Positions 7,372 through 16,504 of a stretch of 64,000 nucleotides of DNA are shown here, piece by piece; the first letter of the stretch is position 1; each line of letters begins with the position of its first letter. A program made the position numbers and the translations under genes. The notes under the pieces are model-generated. The model had not been told where the DNA came from, searched no databases, and was given only the letters and a program-made list of their open reading frames with translations. The stretch is from assembly GCF_030766935.1 (NCBI RefSeq), contig NZ_JASERL010000005.1, positions 248,001 through 312,000 on the forward strand, read 5' to 3'. The DNA comes from Streptomyces sp. KL109B. GTDB taxonomy: Bacteria > Actinomycetota > Actinomycetes > Streptomycetales > Streptomycetaceae.

Positions 7372-9557
7372 CACTTTCCGACACCCGGTCCACGCAGGAC
7401 CCTTCCCTCGACCCGGCCGACGGGGAGCAGGCGACGTCGCCGTCCCCGGGGCGCCGCCTGCTGAACGCCGCGCGCGTGTCCGCCCGGTGGGTCGCGGGCA
7501 ACGCCCTGCTCCTGGTGCTGCTCGGGTCCTACGTCGCGATGGCGTACGGCGTGGCCACGCTCTCGCACTGGTTCTTCGCCGTCGGCATCCTCGTCAGCTA
7601 CGGCGTCGATCTCGCCTTGCCGTACGTGAAGTCCAACGCGCTGTCGCTGCTGCGCAAGAACCGCTTCGGCCTGACGATGCGTTTCCTGATCCGTCAGCTG
7701 TTGCTGATCGGCTTCTTCGGCGAGTTCCCGGGCTTTCCTCGGCATGCCACCGCGTTACTGGCCTGCGGTTTCATCTATCTCTTCGTGTTCCTGGTGCTGT
7801 ACGGGCTGCCTTTGGAGACCGCGAAGCGAAAACACCGGGCGATTCCGGTGACGGTGCGGACCCTGGACCTCGGCGAGGCCATTCCGCCGCCGCTGCCCCG
7901 CAACCTCGTCTATCGCAGCTACGTCCGCAAGATCCTCTATCTCGACGTCCTGATCTCGGCCGGCGCGACGGCGTCGATCGTCAGCGACGAGGTCGCCTGG
8001 CTGTATCTGGGCGTCGGGGCGCTGATCTTCGTGTCGATCGTCGCGATGTCCGTCATGCTGCCGCAGGCGATACGGGCGCACCGGGTGCCGGAGCGCGAGG
8101 ACTCGCTCGCCGCGGTCAACCGGGCGCTCGGCTATGCCAGGCCCGAGGTGGTCGTGTACTTCAGTTTCGCCTCGGCCTCCAGCGATTTCATGTACCAGGT
8201 GAACATGTGGCTGCCGGTTCTGAAGAGCACCGGCAGAAGCTGTCTCGTCGTTCTGCGCGAACGCCGTTCCATGGAACTCCTCGCCCCCACCGACATTCCG
8301 GCCCTCTGCGTTCCGAAGGCCGACGACCTGGGCGAGATCCACCTCCCGTACGCTCGCGTCGTGCTCTATCCCGGAAACGCCGGAAAGAACGTGCACATGC
8401 TGGGCCGCGCGGAAATGAAGCACGTCTTCGTCGGGCACGGCGACAGCGACAAGCTCGCCTCCAGCAACCGGGTCAGCAAGACGTACGACGAGATCTGGGT
8501 GGCCGGCATGGCGGGCCGGGAGCGCTACCGCAGGCTGCGCGGATCGATCCCCGACGAGGCCATCGTGGAGGTCGGCCTGCCGCAGCTCGACGAGGTCGAA
8601 CCGGCCGCCCCGGAGGCCAGGCAGCACCCGGCCGTGCTGTACGCGCCGACGTGGGAGGGCTGGACGCGGGAGGGCGACTACAGCTCGGTGCCGGAGCTCG
8701 GCGTGCGCATCGTCACCGAACTGCTGCGGCTCAATCCGGAGGGCCGCATCGTCTACCGCCCGCACCCGATGCTCGGCTACCGCTCCGAGGAGGCGGCGGA
8801 GGAGCACCGGAAGATCCTGGAAATCCTGGAGGAGGACAACAAGCGGCGGCTCGCCGAGGACCCGGGTCTCGTGGCGGACCCGACCGTGCTCAAGGAGATG
8901 GCCGCGCTGGAGGAACGTATGGCCCAACTCCAGGACCGCAGCCGCGACTCCCCCGCGTACCACCTGACCGAACAGGAACGGGTGGTGCGCCATGAATTCG
9001 CCATCGCCCGCTGGTACGAGCTGTTCCCGATGGTCAACAGTCCGCGTCTGCACTTCCACAGCACGGGCCGGCTGCCGGGTCTTTTCGCCGTGTTCAATTC
9101 GGTGGACGGAATGATCAGCGATATTTCGAGTGTGGTGTCGGACTTCCTGGCCAGTGGAAAGCCGTACGCCCTCTCCAATCCCCGCGACCTTTCCGTGGCC
9201 GAGCTGACGGAACAGGTTTCCGTGGCGGGCGCCGCGTATCTCGTGCCCGTGGGGGACGACTTGGCGGTGGGCGATTTCCTGGAGTCCGTACGGGCCGCGG
9301 GGGACGACCGGCTCGCGGAGCGGCGCCGGGTGCTGCGGACGTTCGTCCTGGGCGGGCCCGAGGCGCAGAAGCGCTTCAGTTACGCGGTGGACGACCTGTA
9401 CGACCGGGGCATCCGGACATTTCCGGCCGGCGAGGTCCCGGTGCCGACGGTGGCCACGCCCTTCAACCAGGAGGACACCGAGCCGGAGGAGATTCCGCCG
9501 GAAGTCCAGGAAGAGCCGCAGTTCGACCTGCAGGAAGGGGAGCACGGAAATGGTTGA
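7368..9557 (+). CDS. CDP-glycerol/CDP-ribitol glycerophosphotransferase family protein (TagF/TarL-like) with N-terminal membrane domain
   Basis: 729 residues. About six hydrophobic segments occupy residues ~40-245. The C-terminal ~470 residues carry the hallmarks of TagB/TagF-type polyol-phosphate transferases: FVGHGDSDK near 353-361, VLYAPTWEGW, GRIVYRPHPMLGYRS and DGMISDISSVVSDFL. The family transfers glycerol- or ribitol-phosphate from CDP-polyol onto a growing chain. A CDP-ribitol-type synthase gene nearby makes ribitol-phosphate the likelier substrate (inference). Codon 130 (7755-7757) is TTA, the rare leucine codon tied to bldA tRNA. The integral membrane domain is unusual, since classical TagF enzymes are peripheral. 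The end overlaps the next start by 8 bp. Confidence 0.88.
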   Translation: MTLSDTRSTQDPSLDPADGEQATSPSPGRRLLNAARVSARWVAGNALLLVLLGSYVAMAYGVATLSHWFFAVGILVSYGVDLALPYVKSNALSLLRKNRFGLTMRFLIRQLLLIGFFGEFPGFPRHATALLACGFIYLFVFLVLYGLPLETAKRKHRAIPVTVRTLDLGEAIPPPLPRNLVYRSYVRKILYLDVLISAGATASIVSDEVAWLYLGVGALIFVSIVAMSVMLPQAIRAHRVPEREDSLAAVNRALGYARPEVVVYFSFASASSDFMYQVNMWLPVLKSTGRSCLVVLRERRSMELLAPTDIPALCVPKADDLGEIHLPYARVVLYPGNAGKNVHMLGRAEMKHVFVGHGDSDKLASSNRVSKTYDEIWVAGMAGRERYRRLRGSIPDEAIVEVGLPQLDEVEPAAPEARQHPAVLYAPTWEGWTREGDYSSVPELGVRIVTELLRLNPEGRIVYRPHPMLGYRSEEAAEEHRKILEILEEDNKRRLAEDPGLVADPTVLKEMAALEERMAQLQDRSRDSPAYHLTEQERVVRHEFAIARWYELFPMVNSPRLHFHSTGRLPGLFAVFNSVDGMISDISSVVSDFLASGKPYALSNPRDLSVAELTEQVSVAGAAYLVPVGDDLAVGDFLESVRAAGDDRLAERRRVLRTFVLGGPEAQKRFSYAVDDLYDRGIRTFPAGEVPVPTVATPFNQEDTEPEEIPPEVQEEPQFDLQEGEHGNG

Positions 9558-11586
9558 CATCAGCGTCATCGTTCCCGTGTACAACGCGGAAACGACGATC
9601 GAGCGGTGCGTCACCTCCGTGGTGCGGCAGAGCATCGGCGCGGACCGGATCGAACTCCTCGTCGTCGACGACGGCTCCATCGACGCGACCCCCGCGGAGC
9701 TCAACCGGCTCGCCGCCCTGCACCCCATGATCACCGTGCTCACCATCGACCACCGGGGAAAGCCGGCCGCCGCCCGGAACACCGGAATCGAGCACGCCCG
9801 CGGGCGCTACCTCTACTTCCTCGACGCCGACGACTGGCTCGGCGAAGAGGCGCTGGAACGCATGCTCACCCTCGCCGAACGCGGCGGCGCGGACATCGTC
9901 CTCGGCAAGATCGTCGGCGTCGGCGGGCGCCGCCCGGCCACGTCCATGTTCCGCGAGACCGTGACGCTCGGGAACATCTTCGACACCCACGCCTACCGGA
10001 ACCAGGTCGTCTTCAAGCTCTTCCGGCGCGCACTCATCGACCGCCTCGACCTGCGCTTCGACGAGGAGGCCGGTTACGGCGAGGACATCATCTTCGTGTC
10101 GACCGCCTATCTGGCCGCCCCGGAGTCCATCGCCATCGTGGCGGACCACGACTGCTACTACTGGACCCGCGCCCAGGGCGACCAGCAGGAGCTGTCCCGT
10201 ACGTACGAGGCGCCTCAGCGGGTCACCAACATCGTCGAGCCCGTCCGCCGGATCCAGGAGTCCGGCCTGGCCCAGGCGCAGCGGGACGTCCTGGTGTCAC
10301 GGCACATCAAGGACGTGGTCGGCTTTCTGCGCCGCTGGGTGGGGGTGCAGGGGGTGCCGGCCGCCGAGTCGGCGTTCGACCGGATCGCCACGGCCCTCTC
10401 CCCCGTCCTCACCGACGCGGCGCTGCTGGAGTGCGATCCGTTCGAGCGGCTGTCGGCCGTGCTCCTCACGAAGCGGCGCAGGGATCTCCTCGCCGAGCTG
10501 TACACCACGGAGCTGGTCTCCGAGCGCCCGACGCAGGCGAAGTTCTCCTCGGCGGGACGCTTCTACGCCGACCTGCCGTATCTGCGCGACCCCGATGCCG
10601 AGGTCCCCGACCTGGTCTACGACGTCACGGACTCGCTCGACGCGCACGCCGCGCTTGAGTCCGCGTTCCGCGACGAGGAGGACTTCGCGCTCACCGGCCG
10701 CGCGGAGGTGCCGGGGCTGCCGATCCGGGACGTGGAGTTCCATCTGTCGCTGACGCGGCGGGGCGGCGCCGACGACGAGGTCGAGCTGCCCGTCACCACC
10801 CTCTCGTACGCCGGTTTCGACGCGCTGACCTGGCGTGCCCGCATCCCCCTGACCACCTGCGTAGAGGGTTCGATCCTGCCGCCCGGGGTCTGGGACGCGG
10901 CCCTCGTGGGCCGGATCGGGGAGGCCACCGTCAGGCCCCGGCTGCACGGCGGCGACCTCGGCAGCCACCGGGTGCCCACGCCCCAGTACGCCGAGCCGCT
11001 GCCCGGCTACGGCATGTACGAGGCGGAGCTGTACTCGACCGCGCGCGGCCACTACGCCGCCATCGGCGTCGCCGGCCGCCACCGGACCCCGGCCAGGGCC
11101 TATCTGGCGGGGGTGACCTGGGAGGACGGTTCCGCGCGGTTCGTCGGGGGCGCCTGGAGCGGCCGGGACAGCACGATGCCGCTGGCGGCGACCCTGGTGC
11201 TGTCGCAGCGCGGTACGCGCAGCGAGATCGAGCTTCCGACCACCCTCGCGCCCTTCCCGACGCTCCTCGATCCGCCCGCCGCCCGCGCCCCGCAGAGCCT
11301 GGACGGAGGGGCTGACGCGCCCGCCCCCGAGACCCTCTGGGCGCCTCCCGTACCCGACTGGGCCATCGGCTTCACGGCGTCCCTCACCTCCGAGCTGCGC
11401 GAGGGCCTCGACGGCACCTGGGACGTCTACCTGAGACTGCGGCGCGGCCGGGGCCTGCGCGACATCCGCGTCGCGGCTCCGACCTACGCGACCTCCACCG
11501 ACCTGGAGCCCTTGACCCGCAAGGCGAAGGCCCTGCACTGCAGCCCGTACATCACGGACAAGCGCAATGTGAGCCTCCGCCTGTGA
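9550..11586 (+). CDS. GT2 family glycosyltransferase, TarS-like architecture
   Basis: 678 residues from ATG 9550, which lies inside the end of the polymerase-like gene (ATGGTTGA overlap). The GT-A domain spans ~1-210 with VSV-like start ISVIVPVYN, LVVDDGSID at 37-45, DADDWLG at 92-98 and YGEDIIFVS near 176-184, so all usual catalytic acidic residues are present. The linker (FYADLPYLRDPDAEVPDLVYDVTD) and later beta modules match the other two GT2 proteins. Probable role: adding sugar to the polyol-phosphate chain, coupled in expression to the polymerase. It is the last gene before the CDP-ribitol-type synthase, which has its own likely promoter. Confidence 0.86.
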   Translation: MVDISVIVPVYNAETTIERCVTSVVRQSIGADRIELLVVDDGSIDATPAELNRLAALHPMITVLTIDHRGKPAAARNTGIEHARGRYLYFLDADDWLGEEALERMLTLAERGGADIVLGKIVGVGGRRPATSMFRETVTLGNIFDTHAYRNQVVFKLFRRALIDRLDLRFDEEAGYGEDIIFVSTAYLAAPESIAIVADHDCYYWTRAQGDQQELSRTYEAPQRVTNIVEPVRRIQESGLAQAQRDVLVSRHIKDVVGFLRRWVGVQGVPAAESAFDRIATALSPVLTDAALLECDPFERLSAVLLTKRRRDLLAELYTTELVSERPTQAKFSSAGRFYADLPYLRDPDAEVPDLVYDVTDSLDAHAALESAFRDEEDFALTGRAEVPGLPIRDVEFHLSLTRRGGADDEVELPVTTLSYAGFDALTWRARIPLTTCVEGSILPPGVWDAALVGRIGEATVRPRLHGGDLGSHRVPTPQYAEPLPGYGMYEAELYSTARGHYAAIGVAGRHRTPARAYLAGVTWEDGSARFVGGAWSGRDSTMPLAATLVLSQRGTRSEIELPTTLAPFPTLLDPPAARAPQSLDGGADAPAPETLWAPPVPDWAIGFTASLTSELREGLDGTWDVYLRLRRGRGLRDIRVAAPTYATSTDLEPLTRKAKALHCSPYITDKRNVSLRL

Positions 11587-11615
11587 ACCGGCTCAGAGGT
11601 GTGAGATCGAGCTAA

Positions 11616-11643
11616 TTGTCCCGTTTGACGGGTTGGTTACGGT
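11616..11643 (+). promoter_or_regulatory. candidate sigma-70-type promoter for the cytidylyltransferase/SDR gene
   Basis: TTGTCC at 11616-11621, a 16-bp spacer, then TACGGT (TAnnnT type) at 11638-11643, about 45 bp before the chosen GTG start. An inverted repeat, CCCGT-TTG-ACGGG (11620-11632), lies across the -35/spacer region and could be an operator. Judged by eye only. Confidence 0.4.
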
Positions 11644-11687
11644 TGATGCAGCCTGACTACATTCGACGATCAAGTCTGGGGAACGAC

Positions 11688-13187
11688 GTGAATCAGCCTC
11701 ACGAAAGCGACCAGCAAACCGACCGCACCGTCGCCGTCGTGCTCGCTGGAGGCACCGGCACCCGCGTCGGGCTCGCCGTTCCGAAGCAGCTCGTGAAGAT
11801 CGCGGGCAAGACGATCATCGAGCACACCCTCGACGTCTTCGAGCGCGCCCCGGACGTCGACGAGATCATCGTCCTGATGGTGAGCGACTTCGTGCCCCAG
11901 CTGCAGAAGATCGTGGACGCCGCCGGATACGAGAAGGTGACCCGCGTGATACCGGGCGGCACCTCGCGCAACGAGACCACCCGCCGCGCCCTCGGCGCCC
12001 TCGGCGCCAAGGCGGGCACCCGCCCCGAGCACAACCCCAAGGTCCTCTTCCACGACTCGGTGCGCCCGCTCCTCTCCCAGCGGATCGTCGCCGACTGCGT
12101 CTCCGCCCTCGACCGCTACGACGCCGTGGACGTCGCCATCCCCTCCGCGGACACCATCGCGCACGTCCGCACGCACGGCATCGAGGGCGAGTTCATCACC
12201 TCGATCCCCGACCGCTCCCGGCTCCGCCGCGGCCAGACCCCCCAGGGCTTCCGCCTCGCGACGCTCTGGCAGGCCTACGAGAAGGCCTCCGGCGACCCGA
12301 ACTTCGAGGGCACCGACGACTGCTCCATCGTGCTGCGCTACCTCCCCGACGTACCGGTGCACATCGTGCGCGGCGAGGAGCACAACATGAAGATCACCCA
12401 CCCCGTGGACGTCTTCCTCACCGACAAGCTCTTCCAGCTCGCCTCCAGCGTCGCCCCCGAGTCCCACGAGGAGGAGGAGTACCGCAAGCGCCTCGACGGC
12501 CGCACCGTGGTGATCTTCGGCGCGAGCTACGGCATCGGCGCCGACATCGCCGACATCGCCCGCAGCCACGGCGCCAGCGTCTTCGCCAACAGCCGCTCCG
12601 GCACCGGGACTTACGTCGAACAGCCCGAGCACATCGAGCGCGCGCTCGCGGAGGCGTACGAGAAGACGGGCCGCGTCGACTACGTGGTCAACACCGCGGG
12701 CGTCCTGCGCATCGGCAAGCTCGCCGAGAGCAGCACGGAGACCATCGAGGAGGCCACGGCGGTCAACTATCTGGCCCCCGTCCACATGGCCCGCTACGCC
12801 TACCGCTACCTCGCGGAGACCAAGGGCCAGCTCCTCCTCTACACCTCCAGCAGCTACACCCGCGGCCGCGGCTCCTACAGCCTCTACTCCTCCGCGAAGG
12901 CCGCCACCGTCAACCTCACCCAGGCCCTCGCCGACGAGTGGGCCACCGACGGCATCCGCGTCAACTGCATCAACCCGGAGCGCACCGCGACCCCGATGCG
13001 CACCAACGCCTTCGGCGACGAACCGTCCTCGTCCCTCCTCACCTCCGAGGCGGTCGCCCAGGCCTCGATCGACGTCCTGGTGTCACCCCTGACGGGCCAT
13101 GTCATCGACATCCGCCGCCAGGACCCGACCCAGAAGACGGTGGGCCACGACTTTTACGCGGCCCTGGTCGCCGACCTTGAGGAATAG
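11688..13187 (+). CDS. bifunctional cytidylyltransferase / SDR oxidoreductase (CDP-ribitol synthesis type)
   Basis: Start GTG 11688 follows TCTGGGGAACGAC; upstream TTG 11616 and ATG 11646 lack a ribosome site. 499 residues. The N-terminal half is an IspD/TarI-like nucleotidyltransferase (VLAGGTGTRVG at 18-28, PKQLVKIAGKTIIEHTL, HDSVRPL, TDDCSIVL). The C-terminal half from ~268 is a short-chain dehydrogenase (VVIFGASYGIG NAD(P) loop near 272-282, NTAGVL, YSSAK catalytic Tyr/Lys near 400-404). This is the fusion known from Haemophilus Bcs1/Acs1, which reduces ribulose-5-phosphate and couples the ribitol-5-phosphate to CTP. It would supply CDP-ribitol to the TagF/TarL-like enzyme two genes upstream. 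Substrate assignment is by family, not proven. Confidence 0.88.
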   Translation: MNQPHESDQQTDRTVAVVLAGGTGTRVGLAVPKQLVKIAGKTIIEHTLDVFERAPDVDEIIVLMVSDFVPQLQKIVDAAGYEKVTRVIPGGTSRNETTRRALGALGAKAGTRPEHNPKVLFHDSVRPLLSQRIVADCVSALDRYDAVDVAIPSADTIAHVRTHGIEGEFITSIPDRSRLRRGQTPQGFRLATLWQAYEKASGDPNFEGTDDCSIVLRYLPDVPVHIVRGEEHNMKITHPVDVFLTDKLFQLASSVAPESHEEEEYRKRLDGRTVVIFGASYGIGADIADIARSHGASVFANSRSGTGTYVEQPEHIERALAEAYEKTGRVDYVVNTAGVLRIGKLAESSTETIEEATAVNYLAPVHMARYAYRYLAETKGQLLLYTSSSYTRGRGSYSLYSSAKAATVNLTQALADEWATDGIRVNCINPERTATPMRTNAFGDEPSSSLLTSEAVAQASIDVLVSPLTGHVIDIRRQDPTQKTVGHDFYAALVADLEE

Positions 13188-13316
13188 CCGAAATCTTTTT
13201 GCAAATGAGCCCATATAGGTAAAACCCTCCTAATTGGGCGTTGTGGTACCAAATTTCCCCATCCTCGCGAGCGACCCTTTCCCACGGACACATCCGTCTC
13301 GGGAGAAAGGGCGCCG

Positions 13317-15860
13317 ATGGACCGCAACAGACGACCGGCCTGGGGGGTGCGACTGCGGCGGCTGACCACCGCGCTGGCGGTAACCCTCAGCACGGCGATG
13401 GGAACGGCCGTCGCGCTCCCTGCCATGGCTCAGGCACCGTCGCAGCAGACGACGAAGCCGGAGCAGCACACGCGGGCGGCGGCCGCCGCCACACCGGGGG
13501 TCCCCGAGGACCCGACCGTCGTGTACGCCGAGGACTTCGAGAACGATCCGCAGCCGGATCCGGTCAAGCTGACCAGTTACACCGGTGACGCGGCCGCGCA
13601 CATGATGACGTACACGGCGGACGACGCCTGGCTCAACGACTGCAACGGCTGGATCCTCAACAAGGCGGACTCGGAGAACTTCGCCGACGGCATCTCGGAG
13701 TGCGCCGGCTCGACCACCAACTGGAACAACCTGCGCAACATCACCGACGCCATCGGGATGTACAACGGCGCGGGCAGCCCGCCCGACAACCACGCGGTCG
13801 CGGCGTACACCTCGGCCGACCCGGGCGCCGACAAGGTGGAGTTCGAGACCAATCGACAGGTCGCGCTGAGGTCTCAGAACCGCTTCCTCACCGCCTCCGT
13901 GACCTCGGGCGCGTCCGCCTGTGAGAAGTCGGGGCCGGAGCTGAACTTCGTCCTGTTCGAAGGGGCCACCGAGTACCCGATCTCCGACAAGTCGATCAAC
14001 CCGTGCACCGACCCCAAGGCGACGACGTACGACACGAACACCACCGGGTTCTCCAAGCCCATCAACGTCGTGAACAACCGGGCCGACGACCCGCTGCTCT
14101 TCAGCGGCAGCAGCCTGGGCATCCGCATGACGAATGCGAACGGGGGCTACAGCGGCAACGACGCGGCCTTCGACGACATCCGGGTCGAGGACGTCACGCC
14201 GCACGTGGAGAAGTCGTTCAGCCCGGACGCCGTCGCCGTCGGCGGTACGTCGACCCTGACGTTCACCGTCACCAACAGGTCCGACCTCATGAAGAAGGAA
14301 GGCTGGTCGTTCACCGACGACCTGCCCTCGGGACTGACGGTCGCGGACAACCCCAACACCAAGACCACCTGCACCAACGGCAAGGTCGACACGAGAGCGG
14401 GCAGCGGCGCCGTGGACCTGGGCGGTGACCTCGACGAGGGGCAGACGTCCTGCACGCTCAGCGTGGACGTCACCTCCGACCAGGCAGGATCGTACGAGAA
14501 CTGCGCCGAGAGCAACATCAACCAGGCGCGCGGCGTCATCGGCATCGACCCGCAGGGCTGCGCCTCCGTCACCTTCGACGAGCCCAGCTACTCCCTCTCC
14601 AAGACCTCGAACCCGCCCGCCGGCACCACCCTCACGCAGGGCGACACGGTCGAGTACTCGGTGAAGGTGAAGAACACCGGCAAGGTGCCGGTCGACGCCA
14701 CCGCCAACGACGATCTGAGCGACGTCCTGGACGACGCGAAGTACAACAAGGACGCGAAGGCCAGTACCGGTGATGTGTCGTTCGACGATCCGAACCTCAA
14801 GTGGTCCGGAACCCTCGATCCCGGCGAGACGGCGACCATCACCTATTCGGTCACCGTCGAGGCCTCGGACGGCAGCAACGCGCACCTCGGCAACTCCGTC
14901 ACCGGCAACAAGTACTCGAACTGCGAGACCGGCTCGGAGGACGGCTGCAACCAGCAGCACGACATCAAGGACCTGCACATCACCAAGTCCGCCGACACCG
15001 CCACCGCCAAGCCGGGCGACAGGGTCACGTACACGGTGAAGGTCACCAACAACAGCGCGGCGAACGTGAGTGGCGCCGACATCAGCGACGACCTGAGCGG
15101 GGTGCTCGACGACGCCACGTACAACGGCGACGCCTCCACCTCCGCGGGCTCGGTGTCGTACGAAGAGCCGAACCTGACCTGGTCGGGCGACATCCCGGCC
15201 GGGCAGACGGTGACGATCACGTACTCCACCACGGTCAACAGCCCGGACGAGGGCGACCACCAGCTGGCCAACACGGTCACGGGGCCCGGCGACTCCAACT
15301 GCGCGAAGGGGTCGGGCGATTCGGACTGCGAGACCCTCGTGCCGGTGGCCGAGCTGAAGCTCAAGAAGACCACCGACGCGGAGAAGGTCAAGCCGGGTGA
15401 CAAGGTGACGTACACGGTCACCGCCGAGAACGTCGGCAAGGGCGACTACAACGGCGCCACCTTCATCGACGACCTCTCGGACGTCCTCGACGACGCCACC
15501 TACAACGGTGACGCCACCGCGACCGGCGGCGACGTCTCCTACGACGCTCCGAAGCTGACCTGGTCCGGCGACGTGCCCGCGGGCTCCAGCGCCTCGCTGA
15601 CGTACTCCGTGACCGCCAAGGACCCGATCGCGGGCAACGGCACCCTCGCCAACGCGGTGGTCGGGCCCGACGGTTCGAACTGCGCGGCGGGCTCGGGCGA
15701 CCCGGACTGCGGCACGAGCGCCGAGATCGTCCCCGACGGCTCCGGCTCCCTCCCGGACACCGGGCCCTCGACCGGCACGCTGATCGCGGCGCTCGCGTCC
15801 GTGTTCCTGCTGGGCGCCGGTGTACTGCTGACGACGGCGGTGCGCCGCTCGCGGAAGTGA
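13317..15860 (+). CDS. DUF11-repeat surface protein with LPXTG-type sorting signal
   Basis: 847 residues; GGGAGAAAGGG precedes ATG 13317. Signal peptide ~1-42 ends AMAQA. An N-terminal region (~60-290) with paired Cys is followed by DUF11/isopeptide-like beta modules at ~295-410, 420-545, 550-675 and 680-800. Three of these share a DDLSDVLDDATYNGDA-type motif, pointing to internal duplication. The C-terminus has LPDTG (812-816), a hydrophobic segment and RRSRK, a complete sortase signal, so the protein should be covalently attached to the cell wall. It stands 129 bp after the polymer locus in an AT-richer gap and probably has its own promoter. Likely a structural or adhesive stalk; ligand unknown. 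Confidence 0.85.
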   Translation: MDRNRRPAWGVRLRRLTTALAVTLSTAMGTAVALPAMAQAPSQQTTKPEQHTRAAAAATPGVPEDPTVVYAEDFENDPQPDPVKLTSYTGDAAAHMMTYTADDAWLNDCNGWILNKADSENFADGISECAGSTTNWNNLRNITDAIGMYNGAGSPPDNHAVAAYTSADPGADKVEFETNRQVALRSQNRFLTASVTSGASACEKSGPELNFVLFEGATEYPISDKSINPCTDPKATTYDTNTTGFSKPINVVNNRADDPLLFSGSSLGIRMTNANGGYSGNDAAFDDIRVEDVTPHVEKSFSPDAVAVGGTSTLTFTVTNRSDLMKKEGWSFTDDLPSGLTVADNPNTKTTCTNGKVDTRAGSGAVDLGGDLDEGQTSCTLSVDVTSDQAGSYENCAESNINQARGVIGIDPQGCASVTFDEPSYSLSKTSNPPAGTTLTQGDTVEYSVKVKNTGKVPVDATANDDLSDVLDDAKYNKDAKASTGDVSFDDPNLKWSGTLDPGETATITYSVTVEASDGSNAHLGNSVTGNKYSNCETGSEDGCNQQHDIKDLHITKSADTATAKPGDRVTYTVKVTNNSAANVSGADISDDLSGVLDDATYNGDASTSAGSVSYEEPNLTWSGDIPAGQTVTITYSTTVNSPDEGDHQLANTVTGPGDSNCAKGSGDSDCETLVPVAELKLKKTTDAEKVKPGDKVTYTVTAENVGKGDYNGATFIDDLSDVLDDATYNGDATATGGDVSYDAPKLTWSGDVPAGSSASLTYSVTAKDPIAGNGTLANAVVGPDGSNCAAGSGDPDCGTSAEIVPDGSGSLPDTGPSTGTLIAALASVFLLGAGVLLTTAVRRSRK

Positions 15861-15906
15861 TCCCCGACCGGGACCGAGACCGGGACTGACACGTCGTACG
15901 ACGTCG

Positions 15907-15940
15907 GTGGGGCCGCCCTCTGAGAGGAGGGTGGCCCCAC
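15907..15940. terminator. bidirectional stem-loop terminator
   Basis: A 14-bp stem, GTGGGGCCGCCCTC (15907-15920) against GAGGGTGGCCCCAC (15927-15940) with one G-U pair and a 6-nt loop. It sits between two convergent genes ending at 15860 (+) and 15958 (-) and could serve both. Confidence 0.8.
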
Positions 15941-15957
15941 TGGTGTGTGCGGAGCCC

Positions 15958-16395
15958 TTAGGGCGTGACCGAGTAGCTCAGGTCCGTCGCGCCGAGCGAG
16001 GCGGGGGCCAGGCGCAGCCATGTCGTGCCGCGTTCGCCCGGGTCGTCGTACAGGTAGCGGACGAAGCGCTCGTCCCACCGGGACTCGTCGGGGCCCAGGT
16101 AGCGCGCGAGCTTGCGACGTCCTCGCGGCACGTCGAACGGCACGAGTTCGGCGCGGCCCCGCGCGATCACCTGGCGTACGCGGCCGGTGCGGACGTCGCA
16201 CTCGTCCACCACGAGGGCGACGCGCGGGTCCTCCCGCACCCGGTGGAACAGCCGTGTCCACGGTCCGGTCAAGGTCCAGAAGGCGCCCTCCTCCCAGAGG
16301 AACCAGACAGGGCGCACCGTCGGCCCGCTCGTCGCGATGCGCGCGGTCAACGGCTGTCGCAGGAACACGTCCACGTCGAAGTCAGGGGCTGCCAC
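15958..16395 (-). CDS. PPOX-fold (pyridoxamine 5'-phosphate oxidase family) flavin/F420-binding protein
   Basis: About 145 residues from GTG 16395 (AGGA 8 nt upstream); an in-frame TTG at 16419 would add eight Arg-rich residues. The pattern is that of small split-barrel flavoproteins: FLRQPLTARIAT, VRPVWFLWEEGAFWTLTG, VREDPRVALVVDECD, VRQVIARGRAELVPFD and an RYL...RFVRYLYDD helix region. Members bind FMN or F420 and carry out varied redox reactions, so the substrate cannot be named. It is read alone, convergent with the surface-protein gene and behind a strong terminator, with a short repeat array upstream. Confidence 0.7.
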   Translation of the reverse strand: MAAPDFDVDVFLRQPLTARIATSGPTVRPVWFLWEEGAFWTLTGPWTRLFHRVREDPRVALVVDECDVRTGRVRQVIARGRAELVPFDVPRGRRKLARYLGPDESRWDERFVRYLYDDPGERGTTWLRLAPASLGATDLSYSVTP

Positions 16396-16431
16396 GCGGG
16401 CAATCCTGCGCCGCGGCAAGTGAATTGACCA

Positions 16432-16499
16432 CCGTCTTTGGACCTACGACCTTCGGGCCTACGGCGGTCTTTGAGCCTACGGCGACCTTTGGGCCTACG
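16432..16499. repeat. four imperfect ~17-18 bp tandem copies
   Basis: Four consecutive copies of a unit resembling CTTTGGGCCTACGGCG fill the gap between the PPOX gene start and the glycosyltransferase stop. Copies differ at 2-4 positions. No coding role is apparent. Confidence 0.7.
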
Positions 16500-16504
16500 T
16501 CCGG

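Noticed and set aside
11616..11687. Longer N-terminus for the cytidylyltransferase/SDR fusion from TTG 11616 or ATG 11646
   Set aside because: The extra residues are not family-like, there is no ribosome site, and the stretch overlaps the likely promoter; GTG 11688 has a good GGGGAA site.
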